Assembly: GCA_938048455.1 (NCBI GenBank)
Contig: CALIUY010000005.1
Span: 1-64,000 of the forward strand
Length of the DNA: 64,000 bases
From: an uncultured Desulfobacterales bacterium
Lineage (GTDB): Bacteria; Desulfobacterota; Desulfobacteria; Desulfobacterales; SpSt-501
Direction of reading: 5' to 3'
In this document: piece by piece, positions 14,436 to 22,465 of the stretch
How the letters are laid out: the number at the start of each line of letters is the position of its first letter
How positions within the stretch are numbered: the stretch's first letter is position 1
Notes under the pieces: model-generated
Seen by the model: only the letters and a program-made list of their open reading frames with translations
Database searches by the model: none
Told to the model about the DNA's origin: nothing
Translations under genes and position numbers: made by a program

Positions 14436-16668
14436 ATGGGAAAATCATCCCCCAGCCGGTTTATCGGCTTCTTCGGCCTGCGATTGAGGCGATTTTTTCA
14501 CGGCGACCCGATGGGTCCTGAATCTCCGCGCCGGCGAAGGGGGGGGCGGATCGCGCCGGCGGTGCTATCGCTCATTGCTGTGGGGATCTTCATCCCCGGT
14601 ACGGCCTCGGCCTTCCGCCCTTTCCCGCATCACGCACCGGGGGAGATTCTGGTGCGCGCGCGCTCTCGATCCTCCCGCGGCCGCAAGGCGACTGGGAGCC
14701 CGGGCGATGCGGCCGCTGCCGTTCTCCGGGTTGCAAAGGATGATCCTGCCGGCGGGCGTGAGCGTCCCCGAGGCGCTCGCCGTTTTGCGCGGGGACCCCG
14801 AGGTCCTTTACGCCGAGCCGAACGCCCTGCGCCGCCTGAACAAATCCCCGGATGATCCTCTTTTCCCCTCGCTTTGGGGCCCCGAACGCATGCGCGCTCC
14901 GCTGGCCTGGGATTCCCTGACCGACTGCCGGGAGACGGTCGTCGCCCTGGTCGACTCCGGCCTCGACACGACCCACCCGGATCTGGCGGCCAACCTCTGG
15001 GTCAACCCCGGCGAGATTCCCGGAAACGGCCGGGACGACGACGGAAACGGCCGCGTGGACGACATTCACGGCTGGGATTTCCTCTTCGAGGATCCCGACC
15101 CTCGGGACGCCAACGGCCACGGCACCCATGTGGCGGGAACGATCGCCGCCGTGGGCGATAATGCCGCCGGGGTCGCGGGCCTGTGCTGGCGCGCGCGGCT
15201 CATGGTGCTCCGGGCCTTCGACGCCTCGGGTACGGCGACCGTGGCCGACCTGGTCGAAGCGCTCGCCTATGCCCGGGACATGGGCGCCCGCATCGTGAAT
15301 GCGAGCTACACGGGCGAGCTCGCCTCCCAGGCGGAAAAGGAGGCCCTCGAAGCCCTCGCGGCCGCAGGCATCCTCGTCGTGACGGCGGCCGGAAACGACG
15401 GCCGCGACATCGACCGGGAACCGGTTTACCCCGCGGGCTACGATCTCCCGAACCTGCTCGTGGTCGCCGCCTCCGACACCTCCGACCGACCGGCCGCCTA
15501 CACCAACCGCGGCGTGCGCCGGGTGCACGTCGCCGGCCCCGGGGAGGCGATCCTGAGCGCGCAGATGGGAGAGGAGGAGGCGCTCCCGCTCCAGGACTTC
15601 GAAGGCGGAACGGGCGGCTGGGTGCTTGAGCCGCCCGCCGGGCGCGCGAGCCCGGGTTTCGACAGCCTCTGGGCCCTCGCCGACAGCCCGGCCGGGAACT
15701 ACGGCGACGCCGTGAACGTCTTGCTCGCCTCGCCCTCCTTCGATCTATCCGGGTTCGCGGGCGGGACGCTCGAGTTTTTTTTGCGCCACGACATCGCCCC
15801 CGACGGAGACAAGCTTGTCGTGGAGAGTTTTCCCGGTGCGGCAGGGACCTGGACTTCGCAGCAGGTTTGGACGTTCGGGGCCGCGGGAAGCGCACTTTAC
15901 GCCCAAGGGATCGACGGGCGTTCGGCCGGCTGGGTCTTCGCCGCGGCCTATTTCGACGACCCGGATCTTCAGACGGGAAGCCGGGTGCGCTTCCGCCTCC
16001 AGACGAACGCCGCCGGCACCGCCGACGGCTTCGCCGTCGACGAGGTGCGGGTGCGGGCCCAGCGGCCGGGGCAGGACACCTACGGGACGCTTTCGGGCAC
16101 CTCCATGGCGGCGGCTCACGGCTCCGGGATCGCCGCGCTCGTGTGGGCGAGCGATCCGGCGCTGACGGCCGGGCAGGTGAGGCAGCGTCTCGTCGACGGT
16201 GCCGAGCGCACCGCCGCGCTCGCCGGCCGGGTCTTCTCCGCCGGACGACTCGACGCCTATCGCGCCGTGAACGGCATCCCGGCTCCTCCGGCCGCCTTCA
16301 CCGCCCGCGGGGTTTCGGGGGCGCGAATCGACCTCTCCTGGCAGGGAGGCTACCTCGGGGCGGTGCAGATCCGCCTCGAGCGGCGCCGCGCGGAGGGGAC
16401 CGATTTCACGGAGCTCGCCGTCGTGGATGCGGCGGCATCCGGATGGTCGGACACGGCGGTGGAGGCCGGGGTCTCTTATGTCTACCGTGCATGGGCGGAC
16501 AACGGCAGAAACCTCTCCGATACCGCGGTCGAGGCCGCGGCGACGGCGGCCGCGCCTGCATCCTCCGGCGGGGGAGGCGGAGGCGGGTGCTTTCTCGACG
16601 CCTTATCCGTGGGAGCGGCCCCGAAAGGCGTGAAGCTTCCCGCTATCGAGCGTCGACCACCTCGCTGA
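14436..16668 (+). CDS. Secreted subtilisin-like serine protease (S8), interrupted by a frameshift at a GC-dinucleotide repeat
   Basis: The N-terminus with signal peptide (APAVLSLIAVGIFIPGTASA) and the propeptide start HAPGEILVRAR read in one frame from 14436 (GAGGG upstream). The rest of the propeptide (ARRLGARAMRPLPFSGLQRM) and the whole catalytic domain read in another frame. The switch falls at a (GC)5 run, 14654-14663; one more GC unit or one base fewer joins them. Catalytic residues are Asp at codon 14953, His at 15118, oxyanion Asn at 15394 and Ser at 16102 (GTSMAAAH). A beta-sandwich of about 150 residues is inserted between Asn and Ser. A fibronectin-III-like domain and GGGGGGGCFLDA follow, but the usual membrane helix is missing. 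Either phase variation, pseudogenisation or a sequencing error. Confidence 0.8.
14654..14663 (+). repeat. (GC)5 dinucleotide run at the subtilisin frameshift point
   Basis: Five GC units lie exactly where the reading frame has to change. Adding one unit restores an uninterrupted propeptide reading LVRARALDPPAAARR. Such short repeats can slip in replication, and are also difficult for some sequencing chemistries. Confidence 0.6.
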
Positions 16669-16960
16669 TCTGGCGGATGGGGGCGATGTCCGTGAAGTTG
16701 GGGATGTCGCCGCGGAGCGCCCCGCCCGAGGCCGCCACCCCCTTTTCGTAGCCGTCGGCGGTCTCGAAGTAGAGGTTTCCGATGCACACATAGGGGGCGG
16801 GTTTTCCCTCGCCGCCGGAGAGCCCCTTCAGCACCTCGGTGCGCACGAGGCCGAAGGGTTGGAGGAGCCGGAAGACGAGATCCATGTGCGTGGTCCGGTA
16901 GTAGTCGAGATCGAAGCGTGCCCCTTGCCGGTTGGGGTACATGACGCTCACCTTGTACAT
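16643..16960 (-). CDS. EthD-domain (dimeric alpha/beta barrel) protein
   Basis: The 105-residue protein starts MYKVSVMYPNRQGARFDLDY followed by YRTTHMDLV, the hallmark of EthD-family ferredoxin-like-fold proteins, and ends with GDIPNFTDIAPIRQISEVV, where such proteins usually have a conserved strand. GGGAGG lies before the ATG and within the end of the upstream gene, which it overlaps by 13 nt. Family members have been linked to ether and polyketide degradation, but most are uncharacterised. Its last codons overlap the end of the convergent subtilisin gene by 26 nt. Confidence 0.82.
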   Translation of the reverse strand: MYKVSVMYPNRQGARFDLDYYRTTHMDLVFRLLQPFGLVRTEVLKGLSGGEGKPAPYVCIGNLYFETADGYEKGVAASGGALRGDIPNFTDIAPIRQISEVVDAR

Positions 16961-17496
16961 CGCTTTCCTCCCTGAAATTCGTTCGGCGGATCGCCCTGAT
17001 CGCTTTCGCCCGCCTTTTCCGGGATGCGGTGGCGGCGATCGCCGGTTTCGAGAAACAAGCCTTCTTCGGAAAAGCCCATCCGCGGCGAAAGTTGCACCAT
17101 GGCCTGCTCCGTGAACCGGATGCGCTCGCCCTCGTGCGTGAGGTAAAGGGCCTCCCCGGAGACGAAGAGGGATTGCGGGTCGAGGGGGAATTCCATTCCG
17201 GTGTTCAGCCGCAGGCGGATCTCTTCTCCGAGCAGGACTTCGCGCACGAAAAGCGCGGTGTCCTCGTAAGGGAAATAGACCTTTTCGAGGCGGGCGCCGT
17301 GCCGCTGGCCGACGTAATAGCCGCCCGCGTCGCGTCGGATCGAACGATGAAAATAGGCGCTGATGCGCGCGTTGCGGAAGGGGCCGTGGGCGTTTCGCCA
17401 GCGGCCGCGGCGGTCGAGCCAAAACACCGCCTTTTCCCGCGGCACCACGATCACGCCCGGCTCTTCGCTCGGGGACTCTGCGGGCGGGTCGACCAC
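16948..17496 (-). CDS. Conserved cytoplasmic protein, DUF1285-like
   Basis: The 182-residue all-beta-looking protein has a central GRWRNAHGPFRNARISAYFHR and then RDAGGYYVGQRHGARLEKVYFPYEDTA. This resembles DUF1285 proteins, in which a Trp/Gly strand and a substrate-like pocket recur; the assignment is tentative. It starts at a GTG with AGGAG 4 nt upstream. It is the middle gene of a three-gene leftward operon (ArdC-like, this, EthD) with overlapping or nearly abutting ends. Confidence 0.65.
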   Translation of the reverse strand: MVDPPAESPSEEPGVIVVPREKAVFWLDRRGRWRNAHGPFRNARISAYFHRSIRRDAGGYYVGQRHGARLEKVYFPYEDTALFVREVLLGEEIRLRLNTGMEFPLDPQSLFVSGEALYLTHEGERIRFTEQAMVQLSPRMGFSEEGLFLETGDRRHRIPEKAGESDQGDPPNEFQGGKRCTR

Positions 17497-17508
17497 GTCG
17501 CTCCTGCT

Positions 17509-18432
17509 TCAGGGGGACCCGCGGCCCCGGCCGTGCCGGAAAGCCGCATGGCCGACGGCCTCGATGCGGGTCGCGGCCTGAAAGACGGCATGCAGGCTGA
17601 AGGGCGGAAGCTCTTCCTCCGGCCGTTCGCGCAGCAAGGAGAGCAGCGGCGCTCCCGCCGCCGCGAAGCCGAGGCGTCGGCAGGCGAGGGCGGCTGCGGT
17701 TTCGGCCTCGAGATCGATCTGTTCGAGCGGCATCTCGCCGCGGTCGGGAAAGCCGGCCTCCTCATCGCCTCCCAGGTGGCCGCAGAAAAGATGCGCGAGC
17801 TCGACGGCCAGCGCGGCCAGACGATCTTCCGGGTCCAGGGCTTGCGGCAGGCGGATCAAGGCGCGCATGCGCGCGGGAGGTGCCGCGGCACCCAGGCTGC
17901 GGCGCAGCGCCGGGGTCAGCCGCAGCGTGCGTTCGCCCGGGGAAAGGGAAGTCTCCGTCAACGTGACGGCCAGCCGCTCGGCGGCGAGTCGTTCCGTCAA
18001 GGCCTCGAACATCCTTGCGGCGCTCTTTTTCGCCTGCGCCACCGACGGCGGTCTGTCCAGGAGCGGCGGAGGGCCGACGGTGTCGGCGATGTCGAAAACG
18101 AAGACCACCGGGGACATCGGGGCGAGGATGGCGATCGGCCGCGCCTCCGGCCGGATGCGGCGCCGGCGGCGGGTGACCCAAGCGCGGGCGGTCGCAACCT
18201 CGGTCGCCTGCGGGTTCTGCAGATAGATGAGGAAGGCGTTCAGCGGCGTGTAGCCGGGAAAGCGGCAAAGGAATTCCCAAAGCGCGAGAAAATCCCGGCC
18301 GCGCTTCCACCGGCCGGAGGCCCGCAACAATTCGTCCACGCCCCCCGCGGGGCCCTCCCAGGGGGGCTCGCGGGAATCCTGCCCGGTCCTTTGCGTGTCG
18401 GCGTCCTCGAAGAGGGGAAGTTGCTCGGTCAT
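17509..18432 (-). CDS. ArdC/ImmA-like zincin protein lacking the first zinc-binding His
   Basis: The 307-residue protein has an ArdC-N-like half (WEFLCRFPGYTPLNAFLIYLQNP, then ATARAWVTRRRRRIRPEARP and PVVFVFD). A second half follows where the metallopeptidase helix would be. The expected HELAHLFCGHLG appears here as VELAHLFCGHLG (residues 210-221), so the first His of HExxH is Val (codon GTC), while the Glu, second His and the downstream acidic helix EQIDLEAETAAALA are kept. Related proteins occur as antirestriction factors on mobile elements and as chromosomal proteins of unknown role. It is probably not a normal zinc protease. First gene of its operon. Confidence 0.65.
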   Translation of the reverse strand: MTEQLPLFEDADTQRTGQDSREPPWEGPAGGVDELLRASGRWKRGRDFLALWEFLCRFPGYTPLNAFLIYLQNPQATEVATARAWVTRRRRRIRPEARPIAILAPMSPVVFVFDIADTVGPPPLLDRPPSVAQAKKSAARMFEALTERLAAERLAVTLTETSLSPGERTLRLTPALRRSLGAAAPPARMRALIRLPQALDPEDRLAALAVELAHLFCGHLGGDEEAGFPDRGEMPLEQIDLEAETAAALACRRLGFAAAGAPLLSLLRERPEEELPPFSLHAVFQAATRIEAVGHAAFRHGRGRGSP

Positions 18433-18512
18433 CCGGCCCGTTTTCGCTCAGGATCCCCCGCGTCGGGGATGAGGCAGTGTAGGCGGAGAGAGACGCCGTC
18501 GTCAAGGCGGCC

Positions 18513-18547
18513 GAAGGTTTGACAACCTTCCGCCCGATGCTCAACAT
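18513..18547 (+). promoter_or_regulatory. Candidate sigma-70 promoter with an operator-like palindrome, upstream of ferritin
   Basis: TTGACA (18519-18524), a 17-nt spacer and CAACAT (18542-18547). The -35 lies inside the inverted repeat GAAGGTT-TGAC-AACCTTC (18513-18530), with 7-bp perfect arms. A repressor bound there would block the -35. The sequence does not look like a Fur box; the regulator is unknown. Confidence 0.5.
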
Positions 18548-18623
18548 CCGGCGTTGCACCGAATCCCATCACGACGCAAGCCGTCCAAATTCCGGCGGCG
18601 GCTTTCAGGAAAGGAGATGCGCG

Positions 18624-19160
18624 ATGATCGGAAAGAAGCTGAACGACGCCCTGAACGAGCAGATCAAGAACGAACTGGAGTCTTCTTATCTCTACCTTGC
18701 CATGGCGGGCTACTTTGAATCGCTCTCCCTGGAGGGCATGGCGAACTGGATGCGCGCCCAGGCGCACGAGGAGATGACGCATGCCATGAAATTCTTCAAC
18801 CACGTGCTGGAGCGCGGCGGCCAGGTGGAGTTGAAGGACCTCAAACTCCTCAAGTCCGGCTGGAAGTCGCCGCTCGAGGCCTTTCGCGACGCCCACAAGC
18901 ACGAGCAGTTCATCAGCAGTCGGATCGACGCCCTGATCGCGCTCGCCCGCAAGGAGCAGGAATTCGCCAGCGAGCCGCTGCTCGCCTGGTTCGTCAACGA
19001 GCAGGTGGAAGAGGAGGCCAACGCCGGGCGGATCGCCGAGCAGCTCGGCATGGTGGGGACCGACAAGCCGGGGTTGCTGATGATCGATCGGGAACTCGGC
19101 ACGCGCCCCTTCCCCGCCGCCAGCCCCTTCAATCCCCAGGCCGTGGTCGCGGCGGAGTGA
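18624..19160 (+). CDS. ftnA: Bacterial non-heme ferritin (FtnA type)
   Basis: The 178-residue protein has the FtnA opening LNDALNEQIKNELESSYLYLAMAGYF and the ferroxidase ligands Glu in KNELESSY, EEMTHAMKF and the later NEQVEEEANA. It assembles into a 24-mer that oxidises and stores iron. AAGGAG lies 8 nt before the ATG at 18624; an upstream extension of 35 codons is open but would contain the promoter. It stands alone, with a strong -35 and palindrome upstream. Confidence 0.93.
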   Translation: MIGKKLNDALNEQIKNELESSYLYLAMAGYFESLSLEGMANWMRAQAHEEMTHAMKFFNHVLERGGQVELKDLKLLKSGWKSPLEAFRDAHKHEQFISSRIDALIALARKEQEFASEPLLAWFVNEQVEEEANAGRIAEQLGMVGTDKPGLLMIDRELGTRPFPAASPFNPQAVVAAE

Positions 19161-19199
19161 TGCGGAGGGGGGAAGCGCCCGAGACCCCGTCGGCTCGCC

Positions 19200-19586
19200 T
19201 CACGGGATGATGATGCGCGAGCCGGGGGTTTCGATCCGCGGAGCGGTCTGCTCTTCCTTCATTTTTTTCAGCTCGGCGGACAGGCGGCGCAGGCCGGCTT
19301 CAATCGCTTCGGGAAAACGTTTGAAGGCCTGCGCCAATTCCTTGGCCGGAATCGGCGCCTGGAGGGGGAGCGGACCGTGAGGGGTCTCAAGGTGGGTTTC
19401 CCCGATGAAGATCGGCTTGCGGGTCTTGTCGGGCAGGCCATCCGGGGTGACCGGAGTGAGCCGCTTGACGATCCCGACCTTGAGATCGGTGAAGGTCTCC
19501 TCGAGGTAAAGGTTGGCCCGGTCCAAAGCGAGATCCGCTCCGGGGGGTTCAGGGCTCGGGCGATCTTCTGCGCGGGATTCTTCCAT
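19200..19586 (-). CDS. Conserved hypothetical cytoplasmic protein
   Basis: The 128-residue protein has no signal peptide or membrane segment. After a low-complexity acidic/Pro start (to about residue 25) comes a well-ordered region NLYLEETFTDLKVGIVKRLT, then KPIFIGETHLETPHGPLPLQ and a C-terminal helix AQAFKRFPEAIEAGLRRLS. The combination looks conserved, but I do not recognise a named family. CGAGG precedes the ATG at 19586. It is transcribed divergently from the ferredoxin gene. Confidence 0.68.
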   Translation of the reverse strand: MEESRAEDRPSPEPPGADLALDRANLYLEETFTDLKVGIVKRLTPVTPDGLPDKTRKPIFIGETHLETPHGPLPLQAPIPAKELAQAFKRFPEAIEAGLRRLSAELKKMKEEQTAPRIETPGSRIIIP

Positions 19587-19730
19587 GGTATTGCCTCGGC
19601 TGGAGCGATGGGATAAAAGCTTCTTCCCTGTCACCTATCAGAATCGGGACCGCCTGGCAAACGGCCCGGAATCCACCTTTCCTCCCCCGGCGCAACGGGG
19701 GGGAAAATCATCCCTCGAGGAGGTGCGGCA

Positions 19731-19925
19731 ATGGCCAAGCGTGTGGTGCTGGACAGCGACGAATGCGTGGGTTGTCAGACGTGCGTGGAACTCTGTCCGG
19801 AGGTCTTTTCCTTCAACGACTCCACGGAGAAGGCGGAGGTGATCAAGCCCGAGGGCGGCCCCGAGGACTGCATCGAGGAGGCGATCAGCTCCTGCCCCGT
19901 CGAGTGCATCAAGTGGGAGGAGTGA
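19731..19925 (+). CDS. Ferredoxin, single [4Fe-4S]
   Basis: The 64-residue protein has one complete cluster motif: CVGCQTCVELCPEVF near the N-terminus plus the distal CP in SSCPVECIKWEE. This is the arrangement of Desulfovibrio-type ferredoxin I with one cluster. It is a soluble cytoplasmic low-potential electron carrier and a plausible partner of the pyruvate and aldehyde oxidoreductases encoded further right. GAGGAGGTG lies before the ATG. Its 3' end overlaps the convergent transporter gene by 17 nt. Confidence 0.93.
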   Translation: MAKRVVLDSDECVGCQTCVELCPEVFSFNDSTEKAEVIKPEGGPEDCIEEAISSCPVECIKWEE

Positions 19926-21243
19926 TCGCGGCACGAACCGGATCGGGGCGCAGGTCGCGGCGAAGCGCGGTGTGCATCGTCGCCGCCGAGGCGAGGCTGC
20001 CGGCGGTGAGACCGAGCGCCCCGATCAGGCTGCCCGGGGTGTCCAAAGCGAGGGCGAGGGCCGCAGTCGCAAAGGCGGCGCACAGCAGCACGGCGTGGCC
20101 GAAAAGGACGACCCGCGGCCGTTTCAGCGCCGCCGCGAGTCCCTCGCCGCGGGCGCGCAGCGCGACCGCGAGGGGAAAAAAGACGAAAAGCGCCGCCGTG
20201 CGTCGGATCCAGGGCAGGTCCACGGGATCGAGGTTCTGCAGCGTCACGTAGTAAAGCCGGTCGAGACCCGGAAGCAGGAAGATCAACGGCAAAAGCCCCA
20301 GCCCTGCCCCGGCGGCCAGAGCGAAGCGCAGCGTACGACCGCGGTTTTCCGCGACGGGGGGAAAGGCGAGCACGAGGGTCTGGATGCGGGTGGCGCTGAA
20401 AGCCACGGGACTGGCCAGACCGAGGGCGAGGTAATAGACGGGCAGCATGCGCTCGGGTTCCGGGGCGCGGGCGAGGATCGCGGCCACGACCACGGCGGCG
20501 AAGGTGAGAAAATAGCCGCCGAACGTGAGCGGCAGGCTGAACTCGAAGATCTCCCGCAACCGGGGGGGGGCGCCGTCGAGTGCGGGCTGGCGCGCCAGAA
20601 AGGGACGCGCCATGGCCCGGGAGACCAGAGCCTCCAGCGCGACCGGAAGGCTGAGCGCCACCACCGCCCACACCGGACCCACCCAGCCGGCGAGACAGAA
20701 GAGCGGCGTGAGCGCCGCGGTCAGCGCGACCCGGCCGATCGTCGCCACGCTCGCCAGGCCCGAGGCCTGGAAGGTGTACATGGCGACGAAATAGGGGATG
20801 CGGCTGAAGAAGAGGATCTGAAGCGGGATCCCGGCCAGAAGACTTCGGCGTGCCGGGGCGGCGATCGTGGGCGGAAGCCCGATCAGTTTCTCGAAGATGA
20901 CGACGGCGACCGGTTCGAGACAAATCAGGGCTTGCAAGGCCGAGGCGCAGAAGCCGGCGGCGAGTGAGACGCGATAGAACTGTCGATATCCCTCGCGGCT
21001 GCGGGCGAAGACCATTCCCGTGGGCACGAGGCTGATGGCGAACATCCCCAGGAAAAAAAGGACCGTGTTCGCCTGGGCCAGACCCGCCAGATCGAGCGTT
21101 CCTCCGGGGCCGCGCGCGGCCACCATGGCGACGAGAGGGTAGCACAGCGACTGCGAGGCCGCCTGCAGGGCGAGCGGCAGGAAAAACCGCGCCAATCGGC
21201 CGTAGCCGGGCGGAACGAAGGGTTCGGTGCGGGCCCCGTTCAT
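19909..21243 (-). CDS. MATE/Wzx-like polytopic membrane protein
   Basis: The 444-residue protein has about 12 hydrophobic segments. The first segment region (FFLPLALQAASQSLCYPLVAM) and the repeat of two six-helix halves recall the MOP (MATE/flippase) superfamily; exact family and substrate are unclear. The gene starts within the murB stop codon (ATGA), so it is translationally coupled to murB. This hints at a cell-envelope role such as lipid-linked precursor flipping, but that is inference from context. Confidence 0.72.
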   Translation of the reverse strand: MNGARTEPFVPPGYGRLARFFLPLALQAASQSLCYPLVAMVAARGPGGTLDLAGLAQANTVLFFLGMFAISLVPTGMVFARSREGYRQFYRVSLAAGFCASALQALICLEPVAVVIFEKLIGLPPTIAAPARRSLLAGIPLQILFFSRIPYFVAMYTFQASGLASVATIGRVALTAALTPLFCLAGWVGPVWAVVALSLPVALEALVSRAMARPFLARQPALDGAPPRLREIFEFSLPLTFGGYFLTFAAVVVAAILARAPEPERMLPVYYLALGLASPVAFSATRIQTLVLAFPPVAENRGRTLRFALAAGAGLGLLPLIFLLPGLDRLYYVTLQNLDPVDLPWIRRTAALFVFFPLAVALRARGEGLAAALKRPRVVLFGHAVLLCAAFATAALALALDTPGSLIGALGLTAGSLASAATMHTALRRDLRPDPVRAAITPPT

Positions 21244-22181
21244 GAACGATCTTCGAACTCCCCGACGAGGCGGACTTCGCGCTCCAGGCGGACCCCGAAG
21301 CGCTCGAAGACCCGCTCCTCGATGCGGCGGATCAGGCGGTAGACATCCGCGGCCGTCGCGCCTCCCCGGTTCACGATGAAGCCGGCATGCTTGGGGCTCA
21401 CCTGGGCGTTTCCCACGCGCTCCCCCTTGAGCCCCGCCTCCTCGATCAGGGCGCCGGCGTAATAGCCGGCGGGGCGTTTGAAGACGCTGCCGCAGGAAGG
21501 CAGATCCAGAGGCTGACGGCGGCTGCGCATTTCGAGGATTTCCGTGACGCGGCGCCGGAGGACGGCGCAGGAACCCCGCTCCAGGCGCAAGCGTGCCGCG
21601 GTGATCAGCACTCCGTGCAGGTCGGGGCTTTCCCGGTAGCCGAAGGAGAGCCGGTCACGCTCGGCTTCGAAAGGATGCCCTTCGAAGGTGAAGCCCCGGA
21701 CCGCAACCACGAAGTCGGCGATTTCGCGCCCGAAGGCCCCGGCGTTCATCTGCAGCGCCCCCCCCACTGCCCCGGGGATGCCGGCCAGGGGCTCGAGTCC
21801 CGCAAGACCGCGCTCCACCGCGGCGACCACGAGGCGGTGGAGCGCGCAGCCCGCTTGGACCTCGACCTCGGGATCCGCGAAACGCATCCCGCCGAGGGCC
21901 TCGCCCACATGAAGCGTGACCCCCGGCCAGCCGCGGTCGGAGACGAGGACGTTGCTGCCGCGGCCGAGGATGAAGAGCGGCAGGCCCGCTTGCCGGACGG
22001 CACGCAGGATCGCCGGCAGATCCTCCTCCCGGGTCGGGGCGACCCACAGGGCGGTCGATCCGCCGATCCCGTAGGAGGTGTGGGGGGCCAGGGGGTGGTC
22101 GGCACGGATTTCGGCCCGCGTGCGGTCCCGCAGGAGGGCCGCCAGTGCGGCAAGATCGCGGGCGGAAGGAGGCGGCTTCAT
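21240..22181 (-). CDS. murB: UDP-N-acetylenolpyruvoylglucosamine reductase
   Basis: The 313-residue type I/II MurB has the FAD-binding stretch PHTSYGIGGSTALWVAP and LGRGSNVLVSD, then AGIPGAVGGALQMNAGAFG with the proton-relay region, RSRRQPLDLPSCGSVFKRP with the Ser that protonates the substrate, and AGFIVNRGGATAAD. It makes UDP-MurNAc from the enolpyruvyl ether with NADPH. The start MKPPPS at 22181 has AGAGG upstream; a GTG 6 codons earlier lacks one. Coupled to the downstream transporter. Confidence 0.95.
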   Translation of the reverse strand: MKPPPSARDLAALAALLRDRTRAEIRADHPLAPHTSYGIGGSTALWVAPTREEDLPAILRAVRQAGLPLFILGRGSNVLVSDRGWPGVTLHVGEALGGMRFADPEVEVQAGCALHRLVVAAVERGLAGLEPLAGIPGAVGGALQMNAGAFGREIADFVVAVRGFTFEGHPFEAERDRLSFGYRESPDLHGVLITAARLRLERGSCAVLRRRVTEILEMRSRRQPLDLPSCGSVFKRPAGYYAGALIEEAGLKGERVGNAQVSPKHAGFIVNRGGATAADVYRLIRRIEERVFERFGVRLEREVRLVGEFEDRS

Positions 22182-22258
22182 CGTCGGGCCTCTAATCACA
22201 GAAGCTGCACGAAATCAATCGGCGCGCCAGGCGTCGGGTGCGGAAACGGAGGGCAGGG

Positions 22259-22450
22259 TTGGAAACGCTGATCGCCGCTGTCGGAGCGCTCCTCGCCTTT
22301 CTTTTTTTCTTTTTCGCCCTCGGGGTGCTGCGCCGTCCCGAGCGGCGTACGGAAGGCCCGGGCGGCTGCGCACGCTGCCGCTGCGGAGGCGCGGCTTCGG
22401 CTTCCGCGGAAGCCTCCCGCTGCCGGCAAGCGGATGGAGACCTCCGCTGA
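22259..22450 (+). CDS. Small Cys-rich membrane protein of unknown function
   Basis: The 63-residue protein is read from a TTG with GGAGG 6 nt upstream (an in-frame GTG at 22238 is the alternative). Residues 3-24 form one membrane helix, then basic RRPERR, then CARCRC (residues 37-42) and a further Cys near residue 55. One helix plus a clustered-Cys tail recalls small maturation or metal-handling proteins such as NqrM or FeoB-associated proteins, but no family is certain. It is divergent from murB. Confidence 0.5.
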   Translation: METLIAAVGALLAFLFFFFALGVLRRPERRTEGPGGCARCRCGGAASASAEASRCRQADGDLR

Positions 22451-22465
22451 ACCCCCCGTTCCCCT

